Below are positions 63,577 through 64,000 of a stretch of DNA of 64,000 nt, piece after piece. The notes under the pieces were generated by a model. The model saw only the letters and a list, made by a program, of their open reading frames with translations, was not told the origin of the DNA and did not search any database. The first letter of the stretch is position 1. Each line of letters starts with the position of its first letter. The stretch spans positions 806,001-870,000 of the forward strand of contig NZ_JPRI01000001.1 in assembly GCF_000737765.1 (NCBI RefSeq), given 5' to 3'. This stretch comes from Chryseobacterium vrystaatense. Its GTDB lineage: Bacteria > Bacteroidota > Bacteroidia > Flavobacteriales > Weeksellaceae. Both the position numbers and the translations under genes were made by a program.

Positions 63577-63612
63577 AAACCATTAAGAGCTTTTCTTAAT
63601 GGTTTGTTTTTC
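63577..63612 (+). terminator. intrinsic terminator of the hydrolase gene
   Basis: AAACCATTAAGA pairs with TCTTAATGGTTT around GCTTT and is followed by GTTTTTCT. It ends about 17 bases before the engB start, so engB needs its own promoter or read-through. Confidence 0.88.
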
Positions 63613-63628
63613 TAAAAAATAGTCAAAA

Positions 63629-64000
63629 ATGGTTATAAAAACGGCAGAATTTGTAAAAAGTAGTGGGAAATGGCAGGAATGCCCGGAACCTACGATGCCA
63701 GAGTACGCTTTTATCGGAAGGTCGAATGTTGGAAAATCCTCATTGATCAATGCAATGATGAATCATAAGGACCTGGCAAAAACTTCCGGAACTCCAGGGA
63801 AAACTCAGCTGATCAATCATTTTTTAGTGAATGAAAACTGGTATCTGACGGATTTACCGGGTTATGGATATGCAAAGGTTTCAAAATCGATCAGAAAAGA
63901 TTTTGAGAAATTGATTACCAATTATATTTTGAACAGAAGAAATCTTGTGAATTTATTTGTCTTGGTGGATTCACGACATACTCCACAAAAAATTGATTTG
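63629..64000 (+). CDS. engB: ribosome biogenesis GTP-binding protein EngB/YsxC, 5' part
   Basis: The first 124 residues of the GTPase needed for 50S ribosomal subunit assembly; the gene runs off the window. G1 loop [15 protein letters not shown]2 [14 protein letters not shown]3 [10 protein letters not shown] and the start of G4 (LVDSRHTPQ region) are present. The ATG at 63629 gives the usual short N-terminus. Confidence 0.93.
   Translation, partial: MVIKTAEFVKSSGKWQECPEPTMPEYAFIGRSNVGKSSLINAMMNHKDLAKTSGTPGKTQLINHFLVNENWYLTDLPGYGYAKVSKSIRKDFEKLITNYILNRRNLVNLFVLVDSRHTPQKIDL

Noticed and set aside
1..64000. CRISPR arrays, insertion sequences, prophage or integrase genes
   Set aside because: I saw no regularly spaced repeats, transposase, integrase or phage structural genes; the only trace of a mobile-looking gene is the GxxExxY remnant.

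Overview
The window reads as chromosome of a flavobacterium of the Weeksellaceae, most like Chryseobacterium. The signs are AT-rich DNA, many promoters of the Bacteroidota form TTTG-N19/20-TAnnTTTG, weak or absent Shine-Dalgarno sites, TonB-dependent receptors with a carboxypeptidase-regulatory-like N-terminal domain, a type IX secretion C-terminal signal, and families typical of this phylum (DUF3127, DUF5690, bacterial GH3). All protein calls come from reading the translations; no database search was run.

Layout. 1-6.3 kb: the end of glmM, a Crp-type regulator beside a quinone-oxidoreductase-like enzyme, a TPR protein, and on the minus strand a DMT exporter, aat and a DUF3127 protein. 6.4-7.0 kb: four tRNA genes, with a promoter/tRNA-Leu(TAG)/terminator cassette present twice. 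7.1-11.7 kb: an iron-siderophore uptake set (AraC regulator, TonB receptor, PepSY reductase-like protein). 11.8-21.4 kb: a membrane-stress module made of a divergent XRE regulator, a YbjN-like protein, PspA, a YqiJ-like OB-fold protein, a YqiK-like flotillin and a 1598-residue AAA ATPase. 21.5-23.8 kb: an unknown small protein, a MocR-type regulator and a GNAT acetyltransferase.

23.9-32.9 kb: a probable phosphonate-use locus. A TonB receptor, a DUF5690 transporter, a FAD amine oxidase (TIGR03364 type) and a phosphonatase-like HAD hydrolase form one minus-strand operon. A secreted, LamG-bearing alkaline-phosphatase-superfamily enzyme forms a second unit. A near-identical palindrome (GTTTAC-AAATA-GTAAAC) occurs once upstream of the operon and twice, inverted, upstream of the second unit, which points to one regulon. 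The XRE-cupin regulator next door is the obvious candidate regulator.

33-44.9 kb: a two-component system, a small cytosolic protein with a YoaK-type membrane protein, mutL with a rhomboid protease, two tandem EEP-family nuclease/phosphatase paralogs, two small lipoproteins, a GH3 enzyme and a bacilliredoxin. 45.0-45.3 kb: a possible stand-alone small transcript.

45.3-62.5 kb: the division and cell-wall (dcw) cluster on the minus strand, in transcription order mraZ, rsmH, ftsL, ftsI, murE, mraY, murD, ftsW, murG, murC, ftsQ, ftsA, ftsZ, then yqeY. It has MraZ boxes at its head and a decayed GxxExxY gene between murC and ftsQ. The window ends with an alpha/beta hydrolase and the start of the engB GTPase gene on the plus strand.
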